Shown here in pieces: positions 49,454 to 57,954 of a stretch of 64,000 nucleotides of DNA (position 1 is its first letter; each line of letters starts with the position of its first letter). Below the pieces are notes generated by a model. That model was not told where the DNA came from and did not search any database. It worked only from the letters and a program-made list of their open reading frames with translations. Made by a program: the position numbers and the translations under genes. This stretch comes from Variovorax paradoxus (GTDB lineage Bacteria > Pseudomonadota > Gammaproteobacteria > Burkholderiales > Burkholderiaceae_C), in NCBI GenBank assembly GCA_016806145.1, contig CP063167.1:2228501-2292500 (forward strand), in the 5' to 3' direction.

Positions 49454-50236
49454 TCAAGCGTTGGCCGACGCCGAGGCCTCGAAGCTCTGGCTGGCGCGCG
49501 GATTCCACTGCACGCCCGAGCGCGCGATCACGCCCGGCTTGAGTCGCTGCGATTCGTCGTAGTCGCTCCAGGGATGGAAGAACAGTGGCTCGATGCGGTC
49601 GATGCCGCGCAGGCGCTCGGCATGGGCGTCGAGGCAGGCCTGGCGCTCCTGCGGCGACAGACGCGCGGGCATCCAGGCGGCGAAGGGCGGCAGCACGGTG
49701 AAGCCGGTATAGGCCAGGATGCCGTTGTGGATCGGCCAGAGCACGTGATGGAGGTCGCCATCGATGCCGTTCGGCTCGTAGAGGGTGGAGGCCGTGCCGG
49801 TCGTGATGCTGAGCATCGCGCGCTTGCCCCTGAAATGCCCGGTCTCGTACTTGCGCCCCGCCGAGTAGGCGAAGCCGCGGCTCAGCACGCGATCGACCCA
49901 GCCCTTGAGGATGGCGGGCATCGAGAACCACCAGAGCGGAAACTGCAGCAGCACGAAGTCGGCCGCCGCGAGCCTGGCCTGCTCGGCCGCCACCGCGGGG
50001 TGCTGCGTGCCGGCCGCGAAGGCATGCTCCTGCTCTTTCGAGAGATCGAGGTAGTCGGCGTCGGCGCGCCCGCCCTCGAAATCGTCGGGGCCCAGCGCCG
50101 GGTTCCAGCCCATGCGGTAGAGATCGCTGACGACCACCGAATGGCCCATCTGCTCGAGCTCTCGGACCGCGACGTCCTTCAGTGCGCCGTTGAACGACGC
50201 GGGTTCGGGGTGGGCATAAACGATCAGGCAGTTCAT
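49454..50236 (-). CDS. NAD(P)H quinone reductase-like flavodoxin-fold protein
   Basis: A 260-residue protein with the flavodoxin_2 pattern: MNCLIVYAHPEPASFNGALKD (FMN/FAD phosphate loop) and QFPLWWFSMPAILKGWVDRVLSRGFAY (quinone/isoalloxazine side). Family members (NQO1, MdaB, KefF) reduce quinones with NAD(P)H by two electrons. It is the first gene of the run leading to pxpC, 22 bases before the FAD oxidoreductase. Confidence 0.89.
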   Translation of the reverse strand: MNCLIVYAHPEPASFNGALKDVAVRELEQMGHSVVVSDLYRMGWNPALGPDDFEGGRADADYLDLSKEQEHAFAAGTQHPAVAAEQARLAAADFVLLQFPLWWFSMPAILKGWVDRVLSRGFAYSAGRKYETGHFRGKRAMLSITTGTASTLYEPNGIDGDLHHVLWPIHNGILAYTGFTVLPPFAAWMPARLSPQERQACLDAHAERLRGIDRIEPLFFHPWSDYDESQRLKPGVIARSGVQWNPRASQSFEASASANA

Positions 50237-50269
50237 GCCGCGAATTCTGAGCGCCGGGCTCAGGCGCAG

Positions 50270-51040
50270 CTAGAACGTACGGCGCACCGGGTTGCGGTTT
50301 TCTGCATAGTCACGGCGCGCGGCGCGGTACTGCGCCGGCGTCATGTTCGTCGCCACCTTGAACTGGCGCGAGAAGGCGCTGTGGTCGGCATAGCCGCAGG
50401 CGGCCGACACCTCCGTGATCGAGGCCGGCGTCTCCTCCAGCAGCTGGCAGGCCTTGTCGATGCGCTTCTTCATCAGCAACTGCTTGGGCGTCACGTGGAA
50501 GACCTCGAGCACCAGGCGTGCCAGCGTGTCCATCGACACCGAGGCATGGGCGGCCGCCTCGGTGATCAGCACCGGTCCGTCGAGGCCCGCGTCGATGAAA
50601 TCGAGGAAGCGCCGCAGCCGCCGGTAGCTGTGATGGCGCTCGTTGGGGCGCGGCAGGTCGCGCGACAGCCCGGCCAGGCCGACGATGCGGCCGTCGGCGT
50701 CGAGCAGCGGGAACTTGGAGCTCAGGCACCAGTAGCGGTCGCCGCGCCAGGTCTGGTACATGCGCAGCAGCTCGCGCATCGGCCGGCCGCTGTCGATGAC
50801 CTCGAGGTCCTGCGCCACCGTGCTGAGGCCGCTGGCCGGGAACAGCTGGTCCGCGGTCTTGCCGACCACGCTCTCGCCGTCCTGCAGGCCGGCGCGGTCG
50901 ATCAGCGTCTGGTTGGCCCAGAGGTAGCGGCCCTGCTGATCCTTGACATAGAACAGCACGTCGGGCAGCCGGTCGAACAGGGTCTCGATCAGCCCCGGCG
51001 TGCGCGTGAGCCACGCCTGCACCTGTTCGTCGAGTCGCAT
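50270..51040 (-). CDS. AraC-family regulator with PAS sensor domain
   Basis: A 256-residue regulator. Residues 10-130 look like a PAS domain (LPDVLFYVKDQQGRYLWANQTLIDRAG, DLEVIDSGRPMRELL). Residues 155-245 carry the AraC double helix-turn-helix (VSMDTLARLVLEVFHVTPKQL and ITEVSAACGYADHSAFSRQFK). The PAS part could sense a small molecule or redox state. It lies between the HutC-type regulator and the quinone reductase gene on the same strand. Confidence 0.88.
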   Translation of the reverse strand: MRLDEQVQAWLTRTPGLIETLFDRLPDVLFYVKDQQGRYLWANQTLIDRAGLQDGESVVGKTADQLFPASGLSTVAQDLEVIDSGRPMRELLRMYQTWRGDRYWCLSSKFPLLDADGRIVGLAGLSRDLPRPNERHHSYRRLRRFLDFIDAGLDGPVLITEAAAHASVSMDTLARLVLEVFHVTPKQLLMKKRIDKACQLLEETPASITEVSAACGYADHSAFSRQFKVATNMTPAQYRAARRDYAENRNPVRRTF

Positions 51041-51063
51041 CGTGTGTCCCGGCCCGGCGCGGT

Positions 51064-51849
51064 TCAGGGCGAGGGCCGGAACCGGCTGCCCAGGCTGTAG
51101 CGCGAGGCCGGGTTCAGGCAGCGCACCCAGGTCACGGGCACCTCGCGCAGCCAGGTGCGCCGCGTCAGCTGCAGGCAGGGCTCGGTGGGCTTCATCTCGA
51201 GGATGCGCGCCTGCTCCGCCGTCGGCATGACGGCATCGACCACGTGCTCGACCAGATCGGCCTGCACCAGCGAGAGCAGGTACTCGCCCGGCGTGATGTC
51301 CGAGAAGTCCTGGTCGAGGAAGGCCGGCGCCATCTTCGGGTTGACGTAGCGGTCCTCGAGCTGCACGGGCACGCCGTTCTCGAGGTGCACGCTCTGCAGC
51401 CGGAAGATCGACTGCCCCGGCAGCATGTTGAGCCAGGCCGCGATGTCGGGCGCGGCCGCCACGCGCTCGCGCGACAGGCCGCGCCACCGGTGCTCGTGGC
51501 CGCGAGCCCGGATCTCGCTCGCGATGTTGGCGATCTGCAGCAAGGTGGACTGCGGCTTCTTCTCCGCCACGAAGGTGCCGACCCCCGCCACGCGCACGAT
51601 CCGGCCCGCGTTCGCGAGCTCGCGCAGCGCCTTGTTGACGGTCATGCGCGAGACGCCGAACTGCGTGACCAGCTCCAGCTCGGACGGCAGCCGCTGGCCC
51701 GGTTGCCAGGTGCCGTCGAGGATGCCCTGCGTCACATGGGCCTTGATTCGCTCGTGCAGGGTCGTCGTCATTCCCTCTAGCATGCCACGGCCGCCCTCGA
51801 CGGCCGGCGCGTCGGAACGCGGCGGGCGGCCAGTGCCACGGTCGCTCAT
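51064..51849 (-). CDS. GntR/HutC-family regulator with UTRA domain
   Basis: A 261-residue regulator. The winged helix-turn-helix spans about residues 28-95 (RLPSELELVTQFGVSRMTVNKALRELANAG), and the UTRA effector domain follows (ARGHEHRWRGLSRERVAA; LTRRTWL near the C-terminus). HutC relatives repress histidine and amino-acid catabolism. The ATG at 51849 abuts the TAG stop of the ATPase gene; the ATG at 51771 would begin nearer the domain. It probably controls the ABC importer encoded just upstream. Confidence 0.9.
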   Translation of the reverse strand: MSDRGTGRPPRSDAPAVEGGRGMLEGMTTTLHERIKAHVTQGILDGTWQPGQRLPSELELVTQFGVSRMTVNKALRELANAGRIVRVAGVGTFVAEKKPQSTLLQIANIASEIRARGHEHRWRGLSRERVAAAPDIAAWLNMLPGQSIFRLQSVHLENGVPVQLEDRYVNPKMAPAFLDQDFSDITPGEYLLSLVQADLVEHVVDAVMPTAEQARILEMKPTEPCLQLTRRTWLREVPVTWVRCLNPASRYSLGSRFRPSP

Positions 51850-52593
51850 CTAGATGCGCTTCGCCTCTCGGATGCTGCGCAGGAACGAACGGGTCCGGTC
51901 CTGTTGCGGCTCGGCGAAGATCTGCTCGGGCGGCCCCTCCTCGCAGACGACGCCGTCGCACAGGAAGCAGACCTTGGACGAGACCTCGCGCGCGAAGCCC
52001 ATCTCGTGCGTGGCCAGCAGCATGGTCATGCCCTCGTTGGCGAGGTCGCGCACGATGTTGAGCACCTCCGACACCAGTTCGGGGTCGAGCGCCGAGGTGA
52101 TCTCGTCGAGCAGCAGCACCATCGGGTCCATGGCCAGCGCGCGCACGATCGCCACGCGCTGCTGCTGGCCGCCCGACATGCGGTCGGGGTATTCCTTCGC
52201 CTTGTGCGCGAGGCTGAAGCGCTTGAGCAGCGCCATCGCGCGGTCCTCGGCCTCCGCGCTCGACTGCTTGAGCACCTGGATCGGCGCCAGCGTCACGTTC
52301 TGCAGCACGGTCATGTGCGGGAACAGGTTGTAGCCCTGGAACACGATGCCGATGTCGCGCCGCAGCGAGTTGACATCGACGCCCGGCCCGGTGATGCGGT
52401 CGCCGTGCACGCGGATCTCGCCCGCGTCGATGGGCTCCAGGCCGTTGATGCAGCGCAGCAGCGTCGACTTGCCGGAGCCCGAGGGGCCGATCAGGCTCAC
52501 CACCTGGTGCTCCTCGACCGCCATCGCCAGCCGGTTGAGCACCGGCAGCTCGCCGTAGGACTTCGAAATTTCCCTGATCTCGATGAAGGACAT
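51850..52593 (-). CDS. Polar-amino-acid ABC transporter ATPase
   Basis: A 247-residue GlnQ-type ATPase with Walker [11 protein letters not shown]-loop FQGYNLFPHMTV, signature [15 protein letters not shown], Walker B VLLLDEITSALDPE and the switch histidine in ATHEMGF. It energises the amino-acid importer with the permease and binding protein encoded directly upstream. Walker B reads DEI where DEP is usual, a mild and tolerated change. Confidence 0.95.
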   Translation of the reverse strand: MSFIEIREISKSYGELPVLNRLAMAVEEHQVVSLIGPSGSGKSTLLRCINGLEPIDAGEIRVHGDRITGPGVDVNSLRRDIGIVFQGYNLFPHMTVLQNVTLAPIQVLKQSSAEAEDRAMALLKRFSLAHKAKEYPDRMSGGQQQRVAIVRALAMDPMVLLLDEITSALDPELVSEVLNIVRDLANEGMTMLLATHEMGFAREVSSKVCFLCDGVVCEEGPPEQIFAEPQQDRTRSFLRSIREAKRI

Positions 52594-52607
52594 GTGTGGG
52601 GACTCGG

Positions 52608-53747
52608 TTATGCGTTGCCAGCGCGCATGCGGGCGCGATCGCGGCGGGCCATGCGCTCCACGAAGCGCGTCTGCGGGATGGAGATGACGATGAAGAGCAG
52701 CGCAACGGTGGTCGCGGCCGACAGGTTGTAGTAGTTGGAGGCCACGATCATCGATTGGTTGAAGGAGTCGACCACCCCGACCACGTTGACCAGCGCGGTG
52801 TCCTTCTGCAGCGCGATGAAGGCATTGAGCAGCGGCGGAATGATCTGGCGCACGCCCTGGGGCACGACCACGAAGCGCAGCGTCTGCATGTGCGACAGCC
52901 CCAGCGACCGCGAAGCGGCCGTCTGGCTCCAGTGCACGCTCTGGATGCCCGCGCGGTAGATCTCGGCCACGTAGGCACCGACCGTCAGGGTCAGCGCGAT
53001 CACCACATAGGTCGTGAGCGACAGGTCCTTGAGGATGGGCACGCCCGTCAACGGCAGGCCGAAGCCGACCAGGTAGATCACCAGCACCGCGGGGATCGAG
53101 CGGAACACGTCGACATAGGCCGTGGCGATGAAGCGCAGCGGCTTGCCGGCGGCCCCGGGCGCGAACATGGCGAGCGCCACGATCAGTCCCCAGACCAGCA
53201 CCAGCACCTCGGCGATCAGGAAGATCTTCACGTTGACCCAGAACGCATCGAGGACCAGCGGGAAGGTCTTCACGATCAGCGGCACCAGGAAGAAGGTCTT
53301 GGCGACCGCCTGGTTGTTGGCCAGCAGGAACTGGAAGCCCAGCACCACGAGGAACTGCGCCAGCGTGTGGCCGAGCGCGATCCAGCTCTGCACGCAGGCG
53401 TCGGAGCGCTCGATGCGCGCCGCCACGATGTCCATGCGGCTCGCCGCCGCGCGCACGCCGCGGCAGCGCTGGAAGGCGCGCACGAGCGGCCGGACCACGG
53501 CCAGCGACGCGAGCGCCAGGACCCCGGCCCCGGCCGTGATCCACCAGCCACCCCAGGCGCTGCCTCGCAGGGCCTCGCGCAGGGACTGCAGGGTGTACCA
53601 GCTGGCCGCGACGACCAGGATCACGCCCGCCAGCGCGAAGAGGAAGAGCATCAGCGGCACCTTCGGCATGCCTCCGATGTTCAGGCGGCGCTCCTGCCCC
53701 GCGACGGGCGAAGGCAGGCCGGCGGACTGCTGCGTTGCACTGTTCAT
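52608..53747 (-). CDS. Polar-amino-acid ABC permease with long N-terminal extension
   Basis: A 379-residue membrane protein, where GlnP/HisM permeases usually have 215-230. The C-terminal 215 residues hold the permease core (VKIFLIAEVLVLVWGLIVAL and YVAEIYRAGIQSVHWSQTAASRSLGLS, including the EAA loop). The N-terminal 150 residues add two hydrophobic helices (about 32-53 and 66-85) and an arginine-rich loop. AapQ/BztB-type permeases are also long, so it may be of that kind. It is the only permease here, implying a homodimer. Confidence 0.9.
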   Translation of the reverse strand: MNSATQQSAGLPSPVAGQERRLNIGGMPKVPLMLFLFALAGVILVVAASWYTLQSLREALRGSAWGGWWITAGAGVLALASLAVVRPLVRAFQRCRGVRAAASRMDIVAARIERSDACVQSWIALGHTLAQFLVVLGFQFLLANNQAVAKTFFLVPLIVKTFPLVLDAFWVNVKIFLIAEVLVLVWGLIVALAMFAPGAAGKPLRFIATAYVDVFRSIPAVLVIYLVGFGLPLTGVPILKDLSLTTYVVIALTLTVGAYVAEIYRAGIQSVHWSQTAASRSLGLSHMQTLRFVVVPQGVRQIIPPLLNAFIALQKDTALVNVVGVVDSFNQSMIVASNYYNLSAATTVALLFIVISIPQTRFVERMARRDRARMRAGNA

Positions 53748-53762
53748 GGTCGGATCTCGGTC

Positions 53763-54638
53763 TCAGGGATTGAAGACGGGCACTTTGGTGGGATCGGCGC
53801 CGAGGCTGGGCGTCAGGTACTGGTTCGCCAGGCGCGCGAAGGTGCCGTCGCGCTTCATCTCGTCGATCAGCTTGTTGAAGGTCGCCATGTTCTGCGAGTC
53901 CTTGTTGACGAGGCCGCCCCAGCGCTCGCCGGTGTCGTAGCGGCCGACCACCTCGAACAGGCCGTTCGACTGCTTGGCGCGCGCCAGCAGGTTGGGCGTG
54001 TCGTAGAGCACGGCATCGACCTGGCCGGCCGCCAGCGCCGCGTACATCGCGGCCGCCTCGGCGAAGACCTTGGGCTGTTCCACCGGCTTGACGTTGTCGG
54101 CGAGGTAGCCAAGGATGGTCGTGCCCTGCTTCACGCCGAGGCGCAGCTTCTTGATGCTCTCCTTGTCGACCTTGACGCCGGCCTTCACGAGGATGCCCTG
54201 GTCCGAGCTGAAGTACGGCTCGGTGAAGTTCACCACCTTCTTGCGCTCGTCGGTGATGGTGATCTGGCTCAGCGCGATGTCGAAGCCCTGCGCCTGGCCC
54301 GTGAGGATCTGCGCGAACGAGCGGTTCACCACCACCACCTTGTCGAGGCCGGCGCGGTAGGCCATGTTGGCGGCCATGCAGTACTCGAAACCGTCCTTGA
54401 TGGTGTCGATCGAGTCACCGTTCCACCAGCCCGGCGAGGGCAGCACGGGCCGCACGGACAGCGCGCCCGGCACCACGGTCTCGAGCTTCACCGAGCCTCG
54501 CTGGCCCGTGACTTCGCACTTGCCGTAGTCCGGTGCCGCGGAAGCCGCGAACGAGGCGGCGCTCACGAGGAGGGCAGCGAGTACCGAGGCGATCGGCCTG
54601 GCGTGGGAAGTGGTTCGCTGGCGCTGGGGGGATGTCAT
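53763..54638 (-). CDS. Amino-acid ABC transporter substrate-binding protein
   Basis: A 291-residue periplasmic protein with a signal peptide (VLAALLVSAASFAASAA). SITINDERKKVV-like text (SQITITDERKKVVNFTEPYFSSDQG) is the typical hinge of family-3 polar-amino-acid receptors, and LRLGVKQGTT and GQVDAVLYDTPNLL follow. It is the receptor of the importer with the permease and ATPase downstream. The ligand is unknown; the nearby 5-oxoprolinase and amine oxidase genes suggest a cyclic or modified amino acid (inference). Confidence 0.92.
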   Translation of the reverse strand: MTSPQRQRTTSHARPIASVLAALLVSAASFAASAAPDYGKCEVTGQRGSVKLETVVPGALSVRPVLPSPGWWNGDSIDTIKDGFEYCMAANMAYRAGLDKVVVVNRSFAQILTGQAQGFDIALSQITITDERKKVVNFTEPYFSSDQGILVKAGVKVDKESIKKLRLGVKQGTTILGYLADNVKPVEQPKVFAEAAAMYAALAAGQVDAVLYDTPNLLARAKQSNGLFEVVGRYDTGERWGGLVNKDSQNMATFNKLIDEMKRDGTFARLANQYLTPSLGADPTKVPVFNP

Positions 54639-54706
54639 GTCGGGGCTCCGTTGGGTTGGTTGGAATCGAGGAAAAAAAGCGGTCCGGGTGGCGAGAGGTG
54701 GGGTGT

Positions 54707-55678
54707 TCAGGGCGTGACTTCGATGCGGTGGTCCTGGATGATTCGGGCCCAGCGGGCGGTCTCCTTGTCGATGCCGGCCTGGAACTCGGCCGAGGACATC
54801 GGCAGATAGATCAGCCCCTGCGCGGCCAGCAGCTTCTGGATCTCCGGGGTCTGCGCGGCATCGCCGTAGGCCTTGTACAGCTTCGCGACGATCGCGGCGG
54901 GCGTGCGCGCCGGCGCGATCAGCGCATACCAGGACAGCACGGGATCATCGAGCAGGCCGAGCTCCTTGAGCGTCGGCACCTCGGGCAACTGCGCGACGCG
55001 CTCGGCCGTGGTGACGGCCAGCGGTCGCAGCTTGCCGGCCTTGATGAAGGGCTGCAGGCTCGACAGCGTGTCGAAGGTGGCGTGCACGTCGCCCGCGATG
55101 ACCGCGGGCAGCGCCTCGTTGGTGCCCTTGTAGGGCACGTGGACGATCTGGATGCCGGCCTTGGCGTTGACCAGCTCGAAGGTCAGGTGCGCGGGGCTGC
55201 CGAGCCCGACCGAGGCGAAGTTGTAGGCGCCGGGCTTCGCGCGCGCCGCCTCGACCAGCTCGCGCGCCGACTTGAACTGCGACGTGACCGGCACCACCAG
55301 CACCAGCGGCGAGGCGGCGAACATCGCGATCGGCAGCAGGTCCTTCTTCACGTCGTTGGGCATCTGCTTGTAGAGCACCGGATGGATCGTCAGCGGCCCG
55401 AGGTTGCCCATGCCGACGGTGTAGCCGTCGGGCGCGGAGCGCGCCACGTCCGACACGCCGATGCGGCCCGCGGCACCGGGCTTGAAGTCCAGCACCACCG
55501 GCTGCCCCAAGACCTGCCCGACGCGGTCGTTGAACGCGCGGGCGATGGTGTCGTTGAGTCCGCCGGGCGGCCAGGGCACGACAAAGCGGATCGGCCGGTT
55601 CGGCCAGTCCTGCGCCGAAGCCGTGCCGGCCGTGCAGACCAGGAACGCCACGGCCAGCCATCGCATCCATCGATTCAT
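54707..55678 (-). CDS. Bug-family (TctC) periplasmic solute receptor
   Basis: A 323-residue receptor with signal peptide MNRWMRWLAVAFLVCTAGTA and mature start WPNRPIRFVVPWPPGGLND, the Bug signature. Then come LDFKPGAAGRIGVSDVARS and FASVGLGSPAHLTFE. The ATG at 55678 is decided by a strong GGAGG site six bases upstream. It lies between the TauD-type dioxygenase gene and the ABC importer on the same strand, so it may bind the dioxygenase substrate. No TctA/TctB genes are present. Confidence 0.93.
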   Translation of the reverse strand: MNRWMRWLAVAFLVCTAGTASAQDWPNRPIRFVVPWPPGGLNDTIARAFNDRVGQVLGQPVVLDFKPGAAGRIGVSDVARSAPDGYTVGMGNLGPLTIHPVLYKQMPNDVKKDLLPIAMFAASPLVLVVPVTSQFKSARELVEAARAKPGAYNFASVGLGSPAHLTFELVNAKAGIQIVHVPYKGTNEALPAVIAGDVHATFDTLSSLQPFIKAGKLRPLAVTTAERVAQLPEVPTLKELGLLDDPVLSWYALIAPARTPAAIVAKLYKAYGDAAQTPEIQKLLAAQGLIYLPMSSAEFQAGIDKETARWARIIQDHRIEVTP

Positions 55679-55807
55679 AGGCACCTCCAGAGAGAACGCA
55701 CGCAAGTTGCAAAAGGCAGCACCCCCGTTGCAAAGGGAGTCCTGCAGCGAAGCAAGAGAGATCGAAGGCCGGGCCTTGCCGGGCGGCCGGCAGGGCGCGG
55801 CGCGGGT

Positions 55808-56875
55808 TCAGGCCGGCAGCGCCGCCGCCGGCTGCGCGATGCCGCCGTGCGGCTTGCCCGAGCCGACGTCGCCCCACAGCACCGCATGGTCGTCGGGCAG
55901 CGCGCGCGAGTTGGGCACCGACAGCCACAGGCGCATGAGCATGCGGTCCTGGCCGGTCTGCACGTTGTCCTTGAAGGCGGTGCGGCCGTGGTAGATCACG
56001 TGGTTGTTGAGCAGCTGGATGTCGCCGGGCGCGAAGCGCATCTCGAAGCACTCCTCCTCGGCCACCGCCATCAAAAGCTGGATGGCTTCGTGCTCGGCCT
56101 CGCCGAGCTTGCGCACGCCGGGCAGCATCTGCGCGTTCTCGATGTAGGTCAGCGAGAAGTGGCTCGTGAGCTTGCCGTCGCGCACGCCGAAGATCGGCAG
56201 GTCGTAGGCCACGTGCTCGCCGCCGGCCTCCTCGCCGAAGCGGCTGCGCGGAATCGCCTGGCACAGCAGCGCATGCAGGTCGGGCCGGCGCTCGAGGATG
56301 CGGTTGTAGACGGTCGCGCTGCTCGCGAGCTTGCTGACGCCGCCTTCGGAAGCCTGGCGCACGCACAGCAGCCCGACCACGTCGCAGCGGTCGGTGTGGA
56401 AGCGCAGCTGTCCCGGCGACAGCGTGCGAGCGCCCGACGAGAGGAACTGCTTGCCGTGCTCGTCGACGGTCGCGCCGTAGAGCCTGGCGCCGACGCCCAT
56501 CCCCTCGTCCTTGATCTCGCGCATCACCTCGCCGCGGTAGTTCTGGAACATCGGCGTGCCCAGGTGCGCGCCCAGCGCGTACCAGATGCGGCGCAGCTGC
56601 TCCTGCTGGTAGCGCCCCACCTCCAGGCCGCGGATCTTGACCATGCCCGAGCCGTTCTCGAGTTCCTCGCGCACCTCGTCGAAGAAGGGCTTGGCATCGG
56701 GCAGCGGGAAGTTCTGGCGGTCGATCCTGCGCCAGTCGAGGCCCTCGGTCTTTTGCAACGCAGTATCGATTTGATCCAGAACGACGGCGGGAAACTGCTT
56801 GACCCACCGATCGTTGTGGCCCATCTCGGCACCCGACCAAACGCAGGCGCCGCTCAGATAACTCGACTCGGACAT
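55808..56875 (-). CDS. TauD/TfdA-family Fe(II)/2-oxoglutarate dioxygenase
   Basis: A 355-residue enzyme with the iron facial triad His160-x-Asp162 (RFHTDRCDVVGLL) and His296 (NNHVIYHGRTAF), and a C-terminal arginine (Arg311 or Arg315) for 2-oxoglutarate. The family hydroxylates taurine, gamma-butyrobetaine, aryloxyalkanoates and many other acids, releasing CO2 and succinate. It is divergent from the GntR/FCD regulator, which is flanked by ATTGGATCCAAT boxes, and followed by a Bug receptor gene: probably one substrate-uptake-and-oxidation unit. The substrate is not predictable. Confidence 0.89.
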   Translation of the reverse strand: MSESSYLSGACVWSGAEMGHNDRWVKQFPAVVLDQIDTALQKTEGLDWRRIDRQNFPLPDAKPFFDEVREELENGSGMVKIRGLEVGRYQQEQLRRIWYALGAHLGTPMFQNYRGEVMREIKDEGMGVGARLYGATVDEHGKQFLSSGARTLSPGQLRFHTDRCDVVGLLCVRQASEGGVSKLASSATVYNRILERRPDLHALLCQAIPRSRFGEEAGGEHVAYDLPIFGVRDGKLTSHFSLTYIENAQMLPGVRKLGEAEHEAIQLLMAVAEEECFEMRFAPGDIQLLNNHVIYHGRTAFKDNVQTGQDRMLMRLWLSVPNSRALPDDHAVLWGDVGSGKPHGGIAQPAAALPA

Positions 56876-56902
56876 GAACTCTCCAGAAAGATGATTGGGC
56901 TT

Positions 56903-56922
56903 TGTCTACTGATGTATAGACA
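56903..56922. promoter_or_regulatory. TGTCTA/TAGACA inverted repeat upstream of the dioxygenase
   Basis: TGTCTA (56903-56908) and TAGACA (56917-56922) are exact reverse complements with eight bases between, 28 bases upstream of the dioxygenase ATG. Location suggests an operator overlapping its promoter. Confidence 0.4.
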
Positions 56923-57018
56923 GGTACAGATGTTAGGCAGCCATCCGCTTCCGACGCAACGGGCGCGAGGGCAAATCAAGGGCAAATACCTACGAATGGC
57001 TCCATGATTGAATTCAGG

Positions 57019-57030
57019 ATTGGATCCAAT
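57019..57030. promoter_or_regulatory. VanR-like operator copy 1 (ATTGGATCCAAT)
   Basis: A perfect 12-bp palindrome identical in sequence to the published VanR operator (GntR/FCD regulator of vanillate genes). It is one of two copies in this control region, with centres 91 bases apart. Confidence 0.72.
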
Positions 57031-57109
57031 GTGGGGCGCAACGCACACATTCGGCACCTCGGAGGCCGCCCTCGAAACTCGGGGAAACGGCGAGCAAGAA
57101 GCGTTCCAG

Positions 57110-57121
57110 ATTGGATCCAAT
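57110..57121. promoter_or_regulatory. VanR-like operator copy 2 (ATTGGATCCAAT)
   Basis: The second identical palindrome; with flanking G and C the symmetry extends to 14 bp (57109-57122). It lies 136 bases upstream of the regulator ATG at 57258 and would allow autoregulation. Confidence 0.72.
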
Positions 57122-57257
57122 CCAGGATCTAGGTTTTAACCGCTGCGGCCGCCGCCGGCTATACAGGATGTCCCGGGCACCCTCGCCCGAGGGATCCGAA
57201 ATGGGATCTTCCGTAGAATCTCCCGCAGTTCATGGCGACGACAACAAGGGAGTTCGA

Positions 57258-57899
57258 ATGGTGGCCCAGGCACCGACCGGCGAGCAGATCCTCTCGGCCG
57301 ATTCCGTCACGGAATCCTTGCGGCAACTGATCCTGAGCGGCGAACTGGGGATCGGCGTGCAGCTCAAGCAGCAGGCGCTGGCCGAGCGCTTCGGCGTCAG
57401 TCGCATCCCCGTGCGCGAAGCCCTCAAGCGGCTCGAGGCCGAGGGCCTGATCGAGCACCGCGCCCACGCGGGCTCGACCGTGGCGTCGCAGTCGATCAAG
57501 GACCTGGTCGAGGCGCTCGACATCCGCATCGCGCTCGAGACCCGCGCGCTCAAGCTCGCGATTCCGCACCTGCGCCCCGCGCACCACCGCGCCGCGCGCG
57601 AGATCATCGCGCGCTACGACGGCAGCGAATCGCCGCAGGAATGGGCCGACCTCAACCTCGAGTTCCACCTGACGCTCTACCGCCCCTGCGGGCGCGACAA
57701 GCTGCTCAAGATGATCGAGGAGAGCGTGCGCGGCATCGCGCGACACCTGCGCGCCCTGCAGTCGCACAAGGTGGGGCGCAAGTCCTCGCAGTCCGAGCAT
57801 TCGCAGATCCTCAAGGCCTGCATCGCCAAGAACATCCCCCTGGCGGTGGAACTGCTCGAGAAGCACATCGAGCACACGCAGGCGGCGCTGCAGGAATAG
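57258..57899 (+). CDS. GntR/FCD-family transcriptional regulator (VanR/FadR-like)
   Basis: A 213-residue regulator with an N-terminal GntR winged helix (QQALAERFGVSRIPVREALKRLEAEGLIEHR) and a C-terminal all-helical FCD domain (about 75-210) with LNLEFHLTLYRPCGRDKLL. The recognition region GVSRIPVREALKRLE is close to VanR-type proteins. The ATG at 57258 has an AGGGAG site; an ATG at 57201 with GAGG would add 19 residues. Two VanR-like palindromes upstream suggest that it controls itself and the divergent dioxygenase. Confidence 0.91.
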   Translation: MVAQAPTGEQILSADSVTESLRQLILSGELGIGVQLKQQALAERFGVSRIPVREALKRLEAEGLIEHRAHAGSTVASQSIKDLVEALDIRIALETRALKLAIPHLRPAHHRAAREIIARYDGSESPQEWADLNLEFHLTLYRPCGRDKLLKMIEESVRGIARHLRALQSHKVGRKSSQSEHSQILKACIAKNIPLAVELLEKHIEHTQAALQE

Positions 57900-57954
57900 G
57901 CGCGCGCGGCGCGGTCCCGGTGGCCGGCGCGATGTAGCGCTAAAGTTCCGCGCC

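Larger units (their letters stand above)
56876..57257. other. 382-base divergent control region
   Basis: No gene is seen here. The stretch separates the TauD-type and GntR/FCD genes and contains two perfect ATTGGATCCAAT palindromes and a TGTCTA/TAGACA dyad, each listed separately. Base composition is less GC-rich around 56885-57020 than in the genes. Confidence 0.7.
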
